DNA of 64,000 bases from Gnetum montanum (Eukaryota; Streptophyta; Gnetopsida; Gnetales; Gnetaceae). The notes under the pieces are model-generated. The model saw only the letters and a list, made by a program, of their open reading frames with translations. It was not told the DNA's origin and searched no databases. Positions 47,250 through 57,618 of the stretch are shown here, in pieces (within the stretch, counting starts at the first letter, position 1; each line of letters starts with the position of its first letter). The stretch is taken from assembly GCA_015680685.1 (NCBI GenBank), contig MNCI01006555.1:339478-403477 (forward strand), given 5' to 3'. The position numbers were made by a program, and so were the translations under genes.

Positions 47250-49370
47250 TCTTCCAACTCAATTGTGGAGAAGATGGCCATCCATGCTAATCATATACAT
47301 GGATCCTTAGATTTTTCTATTTTTTGTTTTATACATTTTTTTGTTTTTGCAAATTGTTTATTTTATACCTTTTTTATTTTTAAAACTTTTTCCTATTTTA
47401 CATCATTATTATTTTATACTATCATTAGTACATTTTAATTTTTCTTAAATATTGTACACTTTATTATATATATTTTACTTTATTCTAGTGTGGTTTTTAA
47501 ATTTTTGTTAATAAACATGCTTTGTGCTAATAGGACACAGTGGTGTTGTAGTAGTTGCTAATGATGGTTTGTGCTTAATGTTTTGTTTGCTAATGTCTAG
47601 TTTCTATTTTTGAATTTTTGTATTGATGACTAAGACATGGTTTCTTTTTCATGGAATAGGTAATAAGTCCATGTCATTGACCCATCCATAAACTCTATGG
47701 TTTTTCTTATTTTGGAACTATGAGTTCCTTTTTATTAAATAAACTTTTAATAAATTTATGACCTTGGTAGTTTCCAGAATTAGGAAGGATTCAAAGGTTT
47801 GCATAGGGTGTGACTTCAAGAGAACTCAATACTCTTTTTACTCTTCTACTTACTTGGGTGCATGAGTGTTTTCATGGATTTCTTATCATTCCATGTCAAC
47901 CATTAATAAGAAGTTGAATAAGTATTTGCATGGTATAGTTCCCATCTAAAAAGGAAAAAAAAAGAGAGAAAAGAAAAGAGAAACAAAAAACAAAACAAAA
48001 CAAAATAAGAATAAACATGATGGGAATTCAAAGCACATCCCTTAGACAAATAAATAGGCTACACACACTAGTTATGGGACTACAAAGACATGTTACCCAT
48101 GCCTGAAGGTCCCCTCTAACTAAGACTCTCTCTTACTTCTTACTTTTATTTTCTTCTTCTTATGGAATGAAGGTTTTTCTATGGAAGCACTCTTGTGTCT
48201 TGAGGGGGTGGATCAGTCTTGGAGTGGTGATGTGAAGTCACTAAAAGAGGTTGGTTTTGGTCTAGACTAAGGATGGATATTCTCAAGTCATTTAAACATA
48301 AATCCACAAGGGACTTTTTATGACCTCAATTTAGAATTCTATTCCACATTCTCTATCATATGTTCATGCTACTATAACTCACCTCACTACAAGTGTCCAT
48401 CTTCTTATTCGGTGTCTTTGTATGATGTACTTGAATTCTTTGGTAGAATCTTTTAGGTTTTGGTCCTTAACTTTCATCAAACATTAATACCTATGGGGTC
48501 CATGGACTTCTTAGGTTGATGTCATGCAAGGACAAATAGGGCATGTGCCTATTATGGGAAGGATCCACTTGCATATCTCTTGGTTGGGTTCATTAAGCAC
48601 CTTATCCTTAGGCATTCTAACCATGTCCTCCTTTACATCTTTCCTTTAATTTGCACATTCTCCATCAAATTTTTGAATTTTTAAGCTTTCAAAGATCCTC
48701 TTCAATGATTTCATCATATTCTTGGCTTTTCTAGAACTTCATAAACCCCAAATTTATTCAAAAATTCCTTATATTTTTCAAAATATTCAAGTTTGAAAAT
48801 TTTGTTTATGGACCATGTAAATGGAACCCCATCGACAAAGCCCATGTGTATACAAGGCCTTGTATATGTGGCCTTGTTGATGTAGCATAAAAATACTATA
48901 AATATGCATAACCCCCTTAGAAAGATTCACATTTTCTCACAACTACCAAGGGTATTTTTAAAATTTTCAGACCCTAGAACCTTCTAGAGCCCATAACTTC
49001 TTAACCGTTTATCTAAATCACTTTGTTCTTTAGTCCTATCACTTGTGGAGATAAGCTCTTAGTTGTGGGGACAAAAAATGTGCCATTTTTTTTACATAAA
49101 AGTTTTTACCATTTTTCTAACTCCCACAAAGGTTTAACTAAAAAATCAACATTTAAACACCAAATTATAGAAGTTAAACCCTTGCAATGATCTTCGATGT
49201 CACTAATGATAAAAAATTAATTAATAACATAAGAATAAAATAATCAATCTACCATGGTCCAACCATAGCCAAGTGTAACTAACTAATGAGATAAGGTATT
49301 CAAATATTTTAAGTTACACATTATATCTACTAATCTTCAAATGTGATATGACTACAGATGGCACCAAAAG
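47250..49370 (+). other. Element D non-coding stretch between integrase and ORF3
   Basis: It starts with GAGAAGATGGCCATCCATGCTAA, shared with A at about 740, and includes at 47925-48090 the block conserved in A, B and C (TTTGCATGGTATAG, TTCAAAGCACATCCCTTAGA). No domain was found. 48600-49370 is AT-rich. Confidence 0.6.
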
Positions 49371-49373
49371 GTA

Positions 49374-52200
49374 AATATGCATAGGATGGATGACTGTCTC
49401 AACCATGGGAGAAACAATGAAGAATAGGAAGGGGCCAAGAATAGGCCCAGGAAGAACCAATTGTAAGCCATGCCATGGGACCTTTTAGGGAAGAGGCCAA
49501 AGTGGAGTCTATTCGTTAGATTCTAGAACATGTGGTAGTAATAGAACATTCTCACCAGGATGAGGCACTAGCTCAACAAGTAAACCTTGAGGTGACTTTG
49601 ACAAAAGTCTTTCTAAGCCAAATTAGATCAAGGGAGGTCTAGAAAATAGTGCTCAAGGAGTTAAAATTTAGCTCTTTTTTGGAGTAAGCACCTAAAGAGG
49701 TATAGGACCAACTGGAGATCTCTCCCATGTGGGAAGTTATCACCTCTAGTGGGGAATGGTATATTAGAGAGATGTTTTTATTTTGGAACAATAGGTAAGC
49801 TAGTTCAATGGTTAAAATCAAGGACATTTCAGTGTCCTGCTTGGTGTAGGCCATTGTAAAGGCACCTAGGTTTCTTGAAATTAGGATAAATCTCACTGAG
49901 ATTTTGATGCAGGTAGATTCCAACATAAAAAAGGAATGGGTTTAGTAGTCCTATGGTGTCAACTACAAAGCGTACATTGTGCTCACACCAGCAGAAAGAA
50001 TCCACTATAAGATTGTAGCCTTTCACCTAAATCCCATGGTGAAGCCCAGCAAGATCACTTCCCTTTTTGCTTATGCATGTGCCACTCTAAGTGGGGGATT
50101 CTAATTTAACTTTCCACAGCTAATCTATTTAGAGATAGAGAAGCGATTCAAGGAGAATGAACATGGAAGGAAGGCACTCCCCTTTCCATGCCTCATTAGA
50201 AAACTATGTCAGAGGGGAGGAATAGTTCACTATACTAACAATGCTATCTGACATGCTTTGACCGCTATTTGGGTAGAGATGACAAAGGATAAAATGCCTA
50301 CAACAACAATTCAAAAAGAGGAGTAGCATTCACCAATTTCACCTACCACTCAAGGAATTAAGCTAGATGTCACTGCAACATTCCAAAAATTACGCTAGTA
50401 TCGAGAATGGGTATTGAGGGAGAAAGAGCAATAAGCAGGCATGAGTGGTGGAGATCCATCTATGTACCAACTACTAATGAGTACCTAAATGAGATGGCCT
50501 AAATAGTTAGCTTGACGGGGGATCCATTTTCTTAGCCCAACAAACACAGTTATCTTTGAGGTCAAATCTTAGCATTAGAGAGGTAATGGTATCTCTCTAA
50601 GAATAATAACAACTCTTAGAGATTTTTGAGAACACTCTGACCTTTCTTGTGAACTTAGAGGAAGGCAAGGAGGCAATAGTACTAGTGATGCAACATTAAG
50701 GACAAGAAATAGTAGCATAGATGATTGCTGATAGAATTGCTGAAACACTCAATGCACCTATGACATCTGTACCAAACATGACTATAGTTAAAAATGTGTA
50801 GATGTCCATAGGAACCATAAGTAGAAAATTAAGTGTAGCATAGAATGAACAATTATTGGACCAACTAGTAGGGATTGAGCAACCACTTCTAAATGTTCTT
50901 GACCTTCCAAATAGTATAACTACAACTTAGTTAGAGTTGAAAGAGGCAAGGGGCAAGAACATTATTTTGGAAGGGCAACTCAAAATAGCCAAGGGGCTGA
51001 ATAAACATGTGGTTGTTGAAGTTGCCAAATTGAGAGCTTAGATTATTGACCCTACATTTCTCAACCTAGCATTAACAAGAGATGAAGCTCTTGAACTACT
51101 TTACACTAGGTTGAAAGGGGTTGAGGGTGTGATGGAAATAATTATGTTTTATCGATCCTTGGTAAAGGCCACCCTACATGAAATTCAGAAGGCCTTAGAT
51201 ATGACCCACCAGGATAATGTGTAGTTGACTGTAGAAAACCATTGCTTGTGAAATTTTGATGTGCATAAACAAAAATTGACTAATTTTATCCATCAACAAT
51301 AAGAGAAACTAGCTATAGCAAACATAGAGTTAAGGAGATTGGCAGCTAAGAACAAAAACCTCTCCATGGAGGAGGCCCACGCCCTTCACCAAAAGATTGC
51401 AATAGAGGTAGCTATCTAGAAATTAGAGGCTCTCAAATTCAAGAGAGTTAAGGATCACTATAGAGAGCAAGTTGGCCTACAGAAGGAAGTAAATGAAAAA
51501 CACATTCAAGTGGCAAAGGCAAATGTGAATGAGACCCTCCAGCAACTCTAACAAGGACATAAATTATGGTAGCCTATCATTGATGGGATTGATCAATATA
51601 ATAAAATAGAAATTTGCCTAAAGGAGTTGTAGATAGAGAAAATGACTAAATATATAGAGCTAACAAATCTCTGGTACACAAACTTGGCTATGTTAACTTC
51701 CAGATGGCCATGGTTAGAACTGGAAAAGTAGGTGGCCAGCTCATACATATTGTACAAGGTTGAGTTTAAGCACCAAAATGACACCAAGTAAAAGCTTGTG
51801 AAGGTTAACACTTAAGTTGAGGTTCTCAAGGGCTAATATACTGATTAGAGATCCACTAGTCATAGCTTGGCTAAAAGAATGAATGACTACCAGGAGTTTC
51901 AAAATGTAGTCAAGGTGTTTGATGTCAAATGCAAATAATTTGTTGCGTAGTTTATCAAAATCAAGGAGCTATTTCTAATAATGCCTTATTCATGGGATAT
52001 CCCCATTCCAGCCCACATTGGCAATGCCACATATACTATGAATGATCCCAAGAGTAAGGAAGAGAAGATGAAGGCATTACTAGATGCCTTTCACCTTTCA
52101 TCAGAGGTAGCAACTGTAGTAGGACAACCATAATTGCCTCATCCATTGTGGACACCTAAAGCTGGCGAAGGTTCTTTAGAACCTTAGGAACCTTCACTAC
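49374..52200 (+). pseudogene. Element D long ORF in the envelope position, decayed
   Basis: A single plus frame reads for almost 3 kb with many stops, starting MAPKGKYA. Early parts include LAQQVNLEVTLTKVFLSQI and PAERIHYKIVAFHLNPMVKPSKI. A core at 50179-50223 reads PFPCLIRKLCQRGGI, resembling the FPxLIxxLCxxxGV signature I associate with the plant-transposon-type domain in Athila ORFs. The second half (about 50930-51800) has long charged, leucine-spaced stretches such as KHVVVEVAKLRA and EALELLYTRLKGVEGVMEI, suggesting coiled coil. No transmembrane segment is obvious, so an envelope function is not supported by what is visible. A, B and C lack this ORF. Confidence 0.55.
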
Positions 52201-52437
52201 CTGGGACTGTTTAATCTTCTCAACCACATTCATTCCATCAAAGGAAATGTTGTTCAGTTTGAGTAGTCATGTTATGGTGTTCAATTTTGTGTCATGAACA
52301 CTACAAATTTTTGTAATGATGTTGATTTGTGCACTTGAGCACTCGATTTTGTTATGCTAGTTTATTATGTCAAGAGTTAGTTAATAATCCCATACCTTCC
52401 CAATTTTGTAAAGGAACTCGAGGATGAGTTTTCATTC

Positions 52438-52450
52438 AGTCATGGGGGTA
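52438..52450 (+). promoter_or_regulatory. Polypurine tract of element D
   Basis: AGTCATGGGGGTA abuts the 3' LTR, identical to that of A and preceded by the same GAACTCGAGGA-GAGTTTTCATTC context. Confidence 0.75.
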
Positions 52451-53317
52451 TGATGAAGCGTCAAAGTGTCACATTGATGGATCCTTATCAACGTGGCCTC
52501 GTCAATAGGTCCTTGTTGATGTGGCCTCACCAACATGGTGTTGCCTTGTTGATGGGGCCATGTCGACATAACATTTGTTGCATTTACAAGGCCTCATTGA
52601 TGCAACTCCATAATAAAGTCTATAAATACATGTTCACTAGCTATGTTTATAGAGGTCTTATCATAGTTGTAGCAGAGCTCTTGCAGTTTTGTCATTTGTC
52701 AGTTAGAATATTTTTCTGAGTGCCCATAGTAAGAGTTAGAAAGTGTATAGATCTTTATTCAAGCACTGATTTATTTCTACATTGACTATTTTTATTAATT
52801 ATGCATTTAATTAAGCTAAATTAGACTTCAATTGATTAATTAATTAAGCTAAATAGATTAAACACATAAGTACGATCACTTCGAGCATGACATACAACAG
52901 TTGGTAATCCCAACAACGCTTAACACTTGGTAATCCCAATAGCTCTTAACACTTGGTAACCCAGTAATGTTGTATGTGTTCAGGATGTGTACGAAAAGTG
53001 GTACCAAATGCTTATGTTAGGATAGTTGTTATCAATTGGTGACTAGATTAGTTGAATTGGTTCATAAATTAAGTTTCAACTTGTTATTAATCGTAGATGA
53101 ATAAAATATAAAATAATAAAAATCATGTGCCTCAATTACACTTAACCATACAACTAAGCTCCACAAGTGTAGTTGGGAAGACAATAATTGTCATGATTAG
53201 GTTTCATGTTCTGGAACTAGTGTACATGGGAACTTAAGGTCTATGGAATTTGATTGGATTGCATGTGAATGCTTGTAATTCATATGGTTGGGCATAGGCT
53301 ATACTCGCTAGTCATTA
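52451..53317 (+). repeat. Element D 3' LTR
   Basis: TGATGAAGCG...CTAGTCATTA, aligning with 28714-29619. It is shorter around the poly(A)-signal region and carries a small local duplication of CTTGGTAATCCCAA (52904-52950). Confidence 0.9.
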
Positions 53318-53881
53318 GAGATCAATTTACTTTCATTATAATATTTAGCTTAGTTTAATGATTTCTTTAATTGTAATTTAATTTTCTTATTCCTTTATTT
53401 CACATCACTTAGCTAATTATTTATGTTTTATCACATGATAGTATGGCAACATAAGTACGACTAGTTTCAAGTATAACACATATCATCTGGTAATCCTAGT
53501 AGTGTTCTTACTTGGTTCATCTAGGAGTAACCACTTGATAACTTTACACAATTACATGAGTCCCAAATGTGTATAGTAAAATAGGAATGGAAGCTTATCA
53601 TCTAGGATACTTCAACCTTATACATTAGCTTAATTGAGAATAAATTTCTTTATTTTAATAATATTTTAATACGACCTTAGCAACATCAAAATCATATAAT
53701 TGAATTGTACTTCATCATATACATTTAAGGCCACTCAAGTACAATTAGGAAGATATTAACCTATGATTGAATGCTTAGCTATCTAGTCACCTTGCTAGTC
53801 TAGTCCACGAATTATGATTAGGTCACTTACATTCACTTGTAATTTGTACAATTAGGCATTGGGATTACTCACTACTCCTCA
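53318..53881 (+). repeat. LTR-I, right part
   Basis: It continues the LTR broken at 28712: AACATAAGTACGACTAGTTTC, TCTGGTAATCCTAGTAG, AAATGTGTATAGTAAAATAGG and GTAATTTGTACAATTAGGCATTGGG, the order of the D LTR, ending CTACTCCTCA. The flanks ATTGT (28429-28433) and ACTAT (53882-53886) may be a decayed duplication. Confidence 0.75.
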
Positions 53882-54440
53882 ACTATACAAAACATTAAAG
53901 AAGGTGAATTGCATAAGATGCATTAATGACATAAAGAATTGAGCACTTAGACTAAGTAATCTATTAATTATACTTATGAAGAGATGAAAGAGAGATAATG
54001 TTAAGTTCATATCATGTACTACAAAGAATAGCTCATGGTTCATTATTAGTGGAAGGCCACCAATGAGATAACTTATCAAGCATTAAAGTACAAATATAAT
54101 TGATAATAAAATAAGTAATCTTGAATCAAAATGGGAAAAAAAGATGATCATTGTTCCATGAAAAATTAAGTAGACCATTATAAGAATCCTTAATAATTAA
54201 AGTTCTACTTAAACTATACAAAAGATCAAAGAAAGTGAACTTTTTAAAGGCATTTATGCCACAAAAAATTTGATACTCAAACCAAGTAATCCATTGATTA
54301 TATATGTGAGGAGATGAAAGAGAGATAATACCAAGCTTATACCACATGCTATAAAGATATAAATGCTTAACAGTCCATTGTTCATTATTTATGGAAAGCA
54401 TCCAAGGAGATAACTTCTCAAACATGTAAGTTGGGATTTC
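53882..54440. repeat. Degenerate two-unit tandem repeat (period about 331 bp)
   Basis: ACTATACAAAA, then AAGAAnGTGAA, AAGTAATC.ATTGATTATA, GAGGAGATGAAAGAGAGATAAT and GAGATAACTT.TCAA, occurs at 53882-54085 and again from 54213 to 54428. Minus-strand ORFs of 66 and 99 codons cover the two copies and are similar to each other. Identity unknown. Confidence 0.55.
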
Positions 54441-54744
54441 AAAATTGTTAAAGTTCCAAAAATCATTAATAAAATCTAAAGCCTTTCAAATTTATTTTAT
54501 GATAATGAAAACTAAGATAATTATACCTTTAGAAAAAAGAACAAAATTACAAAAATGAGTACTCTATAGTAATTATGTTGTATAGGCTTCCTTATCTAGA
54601 TATAGTTATGATAAAAAGATTTTAAGTATTCATATTAGTTGGGCAATTAACCATCTCATTTATCAAATAAGATAATACCTTGCTTATTTAATAATAGTAC
54701 TTGTTGCAACCCAATTTTTTTTAATAATATTTACCCTAAAGACA

Positions 54745-54794
54745 CATATTCAAATTAGAACTTTATAACTTAGCATTTTCTAACAAAATCAAGC
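54745..54794 (-). mobile_element. SINE-like copy 3, 3' part (split by element B)
   Basis: TTAGAACTTTATAACTTAGCATT.. parallels the body of SINE copy 1 (TTAAAACTTTATATAACTCATCATT). It ends in CAAGC at the border with element B and continues at 61777. Confidence 0.6.
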
Positions 54795-55834
54795 TGATGA
54801 GTGGCGAGGTACCCCTACACTCAACCATACGAAACGAGCATAGCATGCGTGATCCAGTCGAACTCTGTAGACTAAATGCCTAAACACCGCAAGGAACACT
54901 TGGGGTTAATTAATCGTTGTCTTCCTAGACTTACTTGTTGTTGTCACGGTGTATGGTTAAGTAAGTTCGAGGTATATGATTTTTTTGGTATTTTTTGATT
55001 TATCTCCTATGCTAAAGGATGAAGGGTTGAGAGACTAAAACTAACTCTAACTACAGCACTAAGTCCTAGCATCAGCATCCGTTCCCACTTGTCGTACACA
55101 TCCTGAACTGTGCAACTGTGGCTACCAAACGCTAATCGTTACTGGGATTACCACACGTAACGCACGTGCTCGAAGCGGTCGTACTGAGGCACCTAACTAA
55201 CCTAAGTGTGACAAGCAGCCGATTCCTTGACTAGCCGTACACATCCGTAGATGCTCGTAATCAAGTCGTACTTGTCCCACGTTCTAGGAGGAAAGGGTGA
55301 GAGAATCTAATCACGATGAGTAGCCGATTCCTTGGCTAGCCGTACACGTTCGTCAATGCTCGTAACCAAGTCGTACTCATGCCGCGTTACTAGGAAAGCA
55401 ATAAATAACATTAATTAAACCTATCCATGTACTGCAAGGTTTATCCACAAAGCTCATCTTTATTGCCGTACACAACTTGCGTTCAGGTACAAAGCTGCTC
55501 GAATAAAGAACCATTCACTTAGGGGACTCCTACTGTGGGCACATGGAAAATATTCTATCTCTGGGGTGATCAATCCGCCAGAGCTTCGCTACTTTTAGCC
55601 TATGATTCCCAATGAGGGGAGTGCCGCCTCTTATTTATAGATTTGGCAGCGGACCGCGATATCGCGTACGCGATATCGAAGGGAACGACGCGATATTGCG
55701 TACGCGATATTGCAGGGGATGCGATATCGCGGTGGCCGCGATATCGCGTACGCGATATTGTAGGGGATGCGATATCGCAGCGGCCGCGATATCGCGTATG
55801 TGATATCGTAGGTTGTGCAATTCGCATCTCATCA
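54795..55834 (-). repeat. Element B 3' LTR (1040 bp)
   Basis: TGATGAGTGGCG...CATCTCATCA on the plus strand. TATA box at 55641-55630 on the minus strand (TCTATAAATAAG). U3 (55650-55808) holds about ten GATAT[C/T]G motifs arranged as palindromes; 55657-55678 is a perfect 22-nt palindrome centred on GTAC. Confidence 0.93.
55657..55808. repeat. Palindromic CGATATCG array in U3 of element B
   Basis: CGATATCGCG and CGCGATATCG halves alternate, separated by TA or GGCCG/GGGGATG linkers, over 150 bp. The 5' LTR has only about four motifs. The array is CpG-rich in an AT-rich setting. It translates as R-Y-R-G/D-I-A repeats in several frames, which is an artefact. Confidence 0.85.
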
Positions 55835-57618
55835 TACCCCCATGACTGAATGAAAACTCGTCCTCGAGTTCCTTACAATGATATCGGGTAGGTATGGAAT
55901 TATTAAGGGGGATGGAACTAATGGAATGACATGTGAATGGTTCATTATTACAAGACTTGACAAGACTGGTGTTCATGACAACAAGGGTGAACACCTTATT
56001 ACAATGACATCAGGCCACATTTGAAAGCTGAGAGAAAAGAGGAGAGAGAAGAGAAGAGAAGAAGAGAGAAGAGTCTTTTTGCTGCCAATGCCTAGATTGC
56101 GCCTTCCGTTATCCATCCATAAGCGCATCATCAATCCGGCTCCGCACATAGCTACTTCAGCGCTGCTCCATTCCAAGTGTTTGCTCCAGATCCAATCCAT
56201 TGTTGTATGATCACCATCTGCACACATAACACAATCATATATTAGCAAGGGTAATTGAATCATTAAGTAATTAATACCTTTCTTGCGTGTAGGTTCATTG
56301 GCTAGGTTGTGGTATGGCTGATATGGACCTGGGAACAAGTTACTGATGACTACCGAAGGTGTAGGGGTTAGGAAGAAAAATGAAAAAATTCGGGGCTTAG
56401 GAGAAAAATTGAAAAATCAGGCCCTGTACCCCCATGACTAATCGTGAACCTCTGGTAGCGAAAGAATGGAGAAAGAAAAGGAGTAAGGAAGAGAGATAAA
56501 AATGGACAAATAGGACATCGATAAAAGAGATGTCAAGATGGAAATGAACAAAATAAAATCAATTGCAAAATGTTAAGGAAAAGAAGTTAACTAATGTTCC
56601 AAATAGGAATGTCAGTGGGTCCTCCCCAAAGTAGGCTCATGCCCTTAGTGCCCTGACAATCCCACATGCAAAGAGTCTGTAGGCTCTGGGAATGTCCTTT
56701 GGAACAAGAGTTAAAGTCTTANTTGGACTCAAACCAACCACTTCCAGTGACTTCACATCAATGCATTCGGTTAAACCATCCACTTGGATGACGAGGATGC
56801 ATCTTCAAAGAGCCACCACCATTCCGATGAAACAAAGGAGTGAATGGGAAGCGGGAAGGGCCTTAGTTAGAGGGAACACTTCTGGTTCCATAACCAGTGC
56901 TTGTAGCCCAAATTTTATTTCGTCCAAGGGGTGTGCTTTGAATCCTCACTTTGGTTTTTTTTTTTGTGTTTTGTGTTTTTATGCATGGGGACCACACCAT
57001 GCAAAGACTACTTATTGTTATTATCTCAGCTTCCGATAATTGGGTAACATCAGAACGGTAAGAAAACTCAAGAAGAAAACATCCAAGCATCCAAGAGAAC
57101 GGCCAACACAAAAAGCACCAAATTCCCTTGAATTCACACCCTTTGCACTCCTTAAGTCCTTCCTTAGTTTGAGAAATGCCTAGTCACCGGTTTGTTAAAG
57201 TTCTTATTGGAAGGGAACTATACATTTCCAAGCCAAGAGAAACCATAGAATTTGATGGATGGATGGATGAAGTGATCTCATTGCCTACCATATCAAAAGA
57301 AACATACCTTAGTATCAACATTGTAACTTAAAGGTAAAAACCAAACATTAGCAATCAATATGAAAATAGTTCATACCATCAGTCTGAACACTTATTGGGT
57401 GACGAACTTACAGGGTGGATACACACACACACACATAGAAAAAAATATAGAAAAGTACAACGATGCTGTAAAACGAAAACAAGAAAAGTTAAAGAAAGTG
57501 TAAAACAAAAACAAAAAAAATTAAAGAAATTTGTGAAATAAAAACGTGTAAAAAAAAAATGTTGTAAAACAAAAATGTGTAAAATAAAAACTGAAAAAGA
57601 ACTGAGGGCCCCATATGG
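55835..57618 (-). other. Element B non-coding 3' region
   Basis: It matches A 770-2704 closely. PPT-like AGTCATGGGGG occurs (minus strand) at 55847-55837 (true tract) and 56439-56429; a third copy sits at 57648-57638, inside the end of the gag-pro frame. The conserved block is at 56884-57020. One ambiguous base lies at 56722. The 121-codon ORF at 56338-55973 is shared with A (100 codons) but shows no domain. Confidence 0.65.

Larger units (their letters stand above)
28714..53317 (+). mobile_element. Element D: complete gag-pro-pol-ORF3 Ty3/gypsy element, interrupted by E
   Basis: Ends are LTRs 28714-29619 and 52451-53317, flanked by GAGAT. In order it has a tRNA-Asp primer site, gag, protease, reverse transcriptase, RNase H, integrase, a 2-kb conserved non-coding stretch, a long decayed ORF in the envelope position, and a polypurine tract. 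Element E (34123-45459) splits pol between reverse transcriptase and RNase H. Without E it would be about 13.3 kb, in keeping with an Athila-like element. It is the only copy in the window with pol of the A-D family. All ORFs are broken, and catalytic Asp codons in protease, reverse transcriptase and RNase H have become Asn. Confidence 0.9.

Noticed and set aside
55600-55994. Several overlapping ORFs on both strands encoding R-Y-R-G-x-x-D-I-A style repeats
   Set aside because: They arise because the CGATATCG array is palindromic and open in many frames; they lie in the U3 of an LTR and differ between LTR copies.
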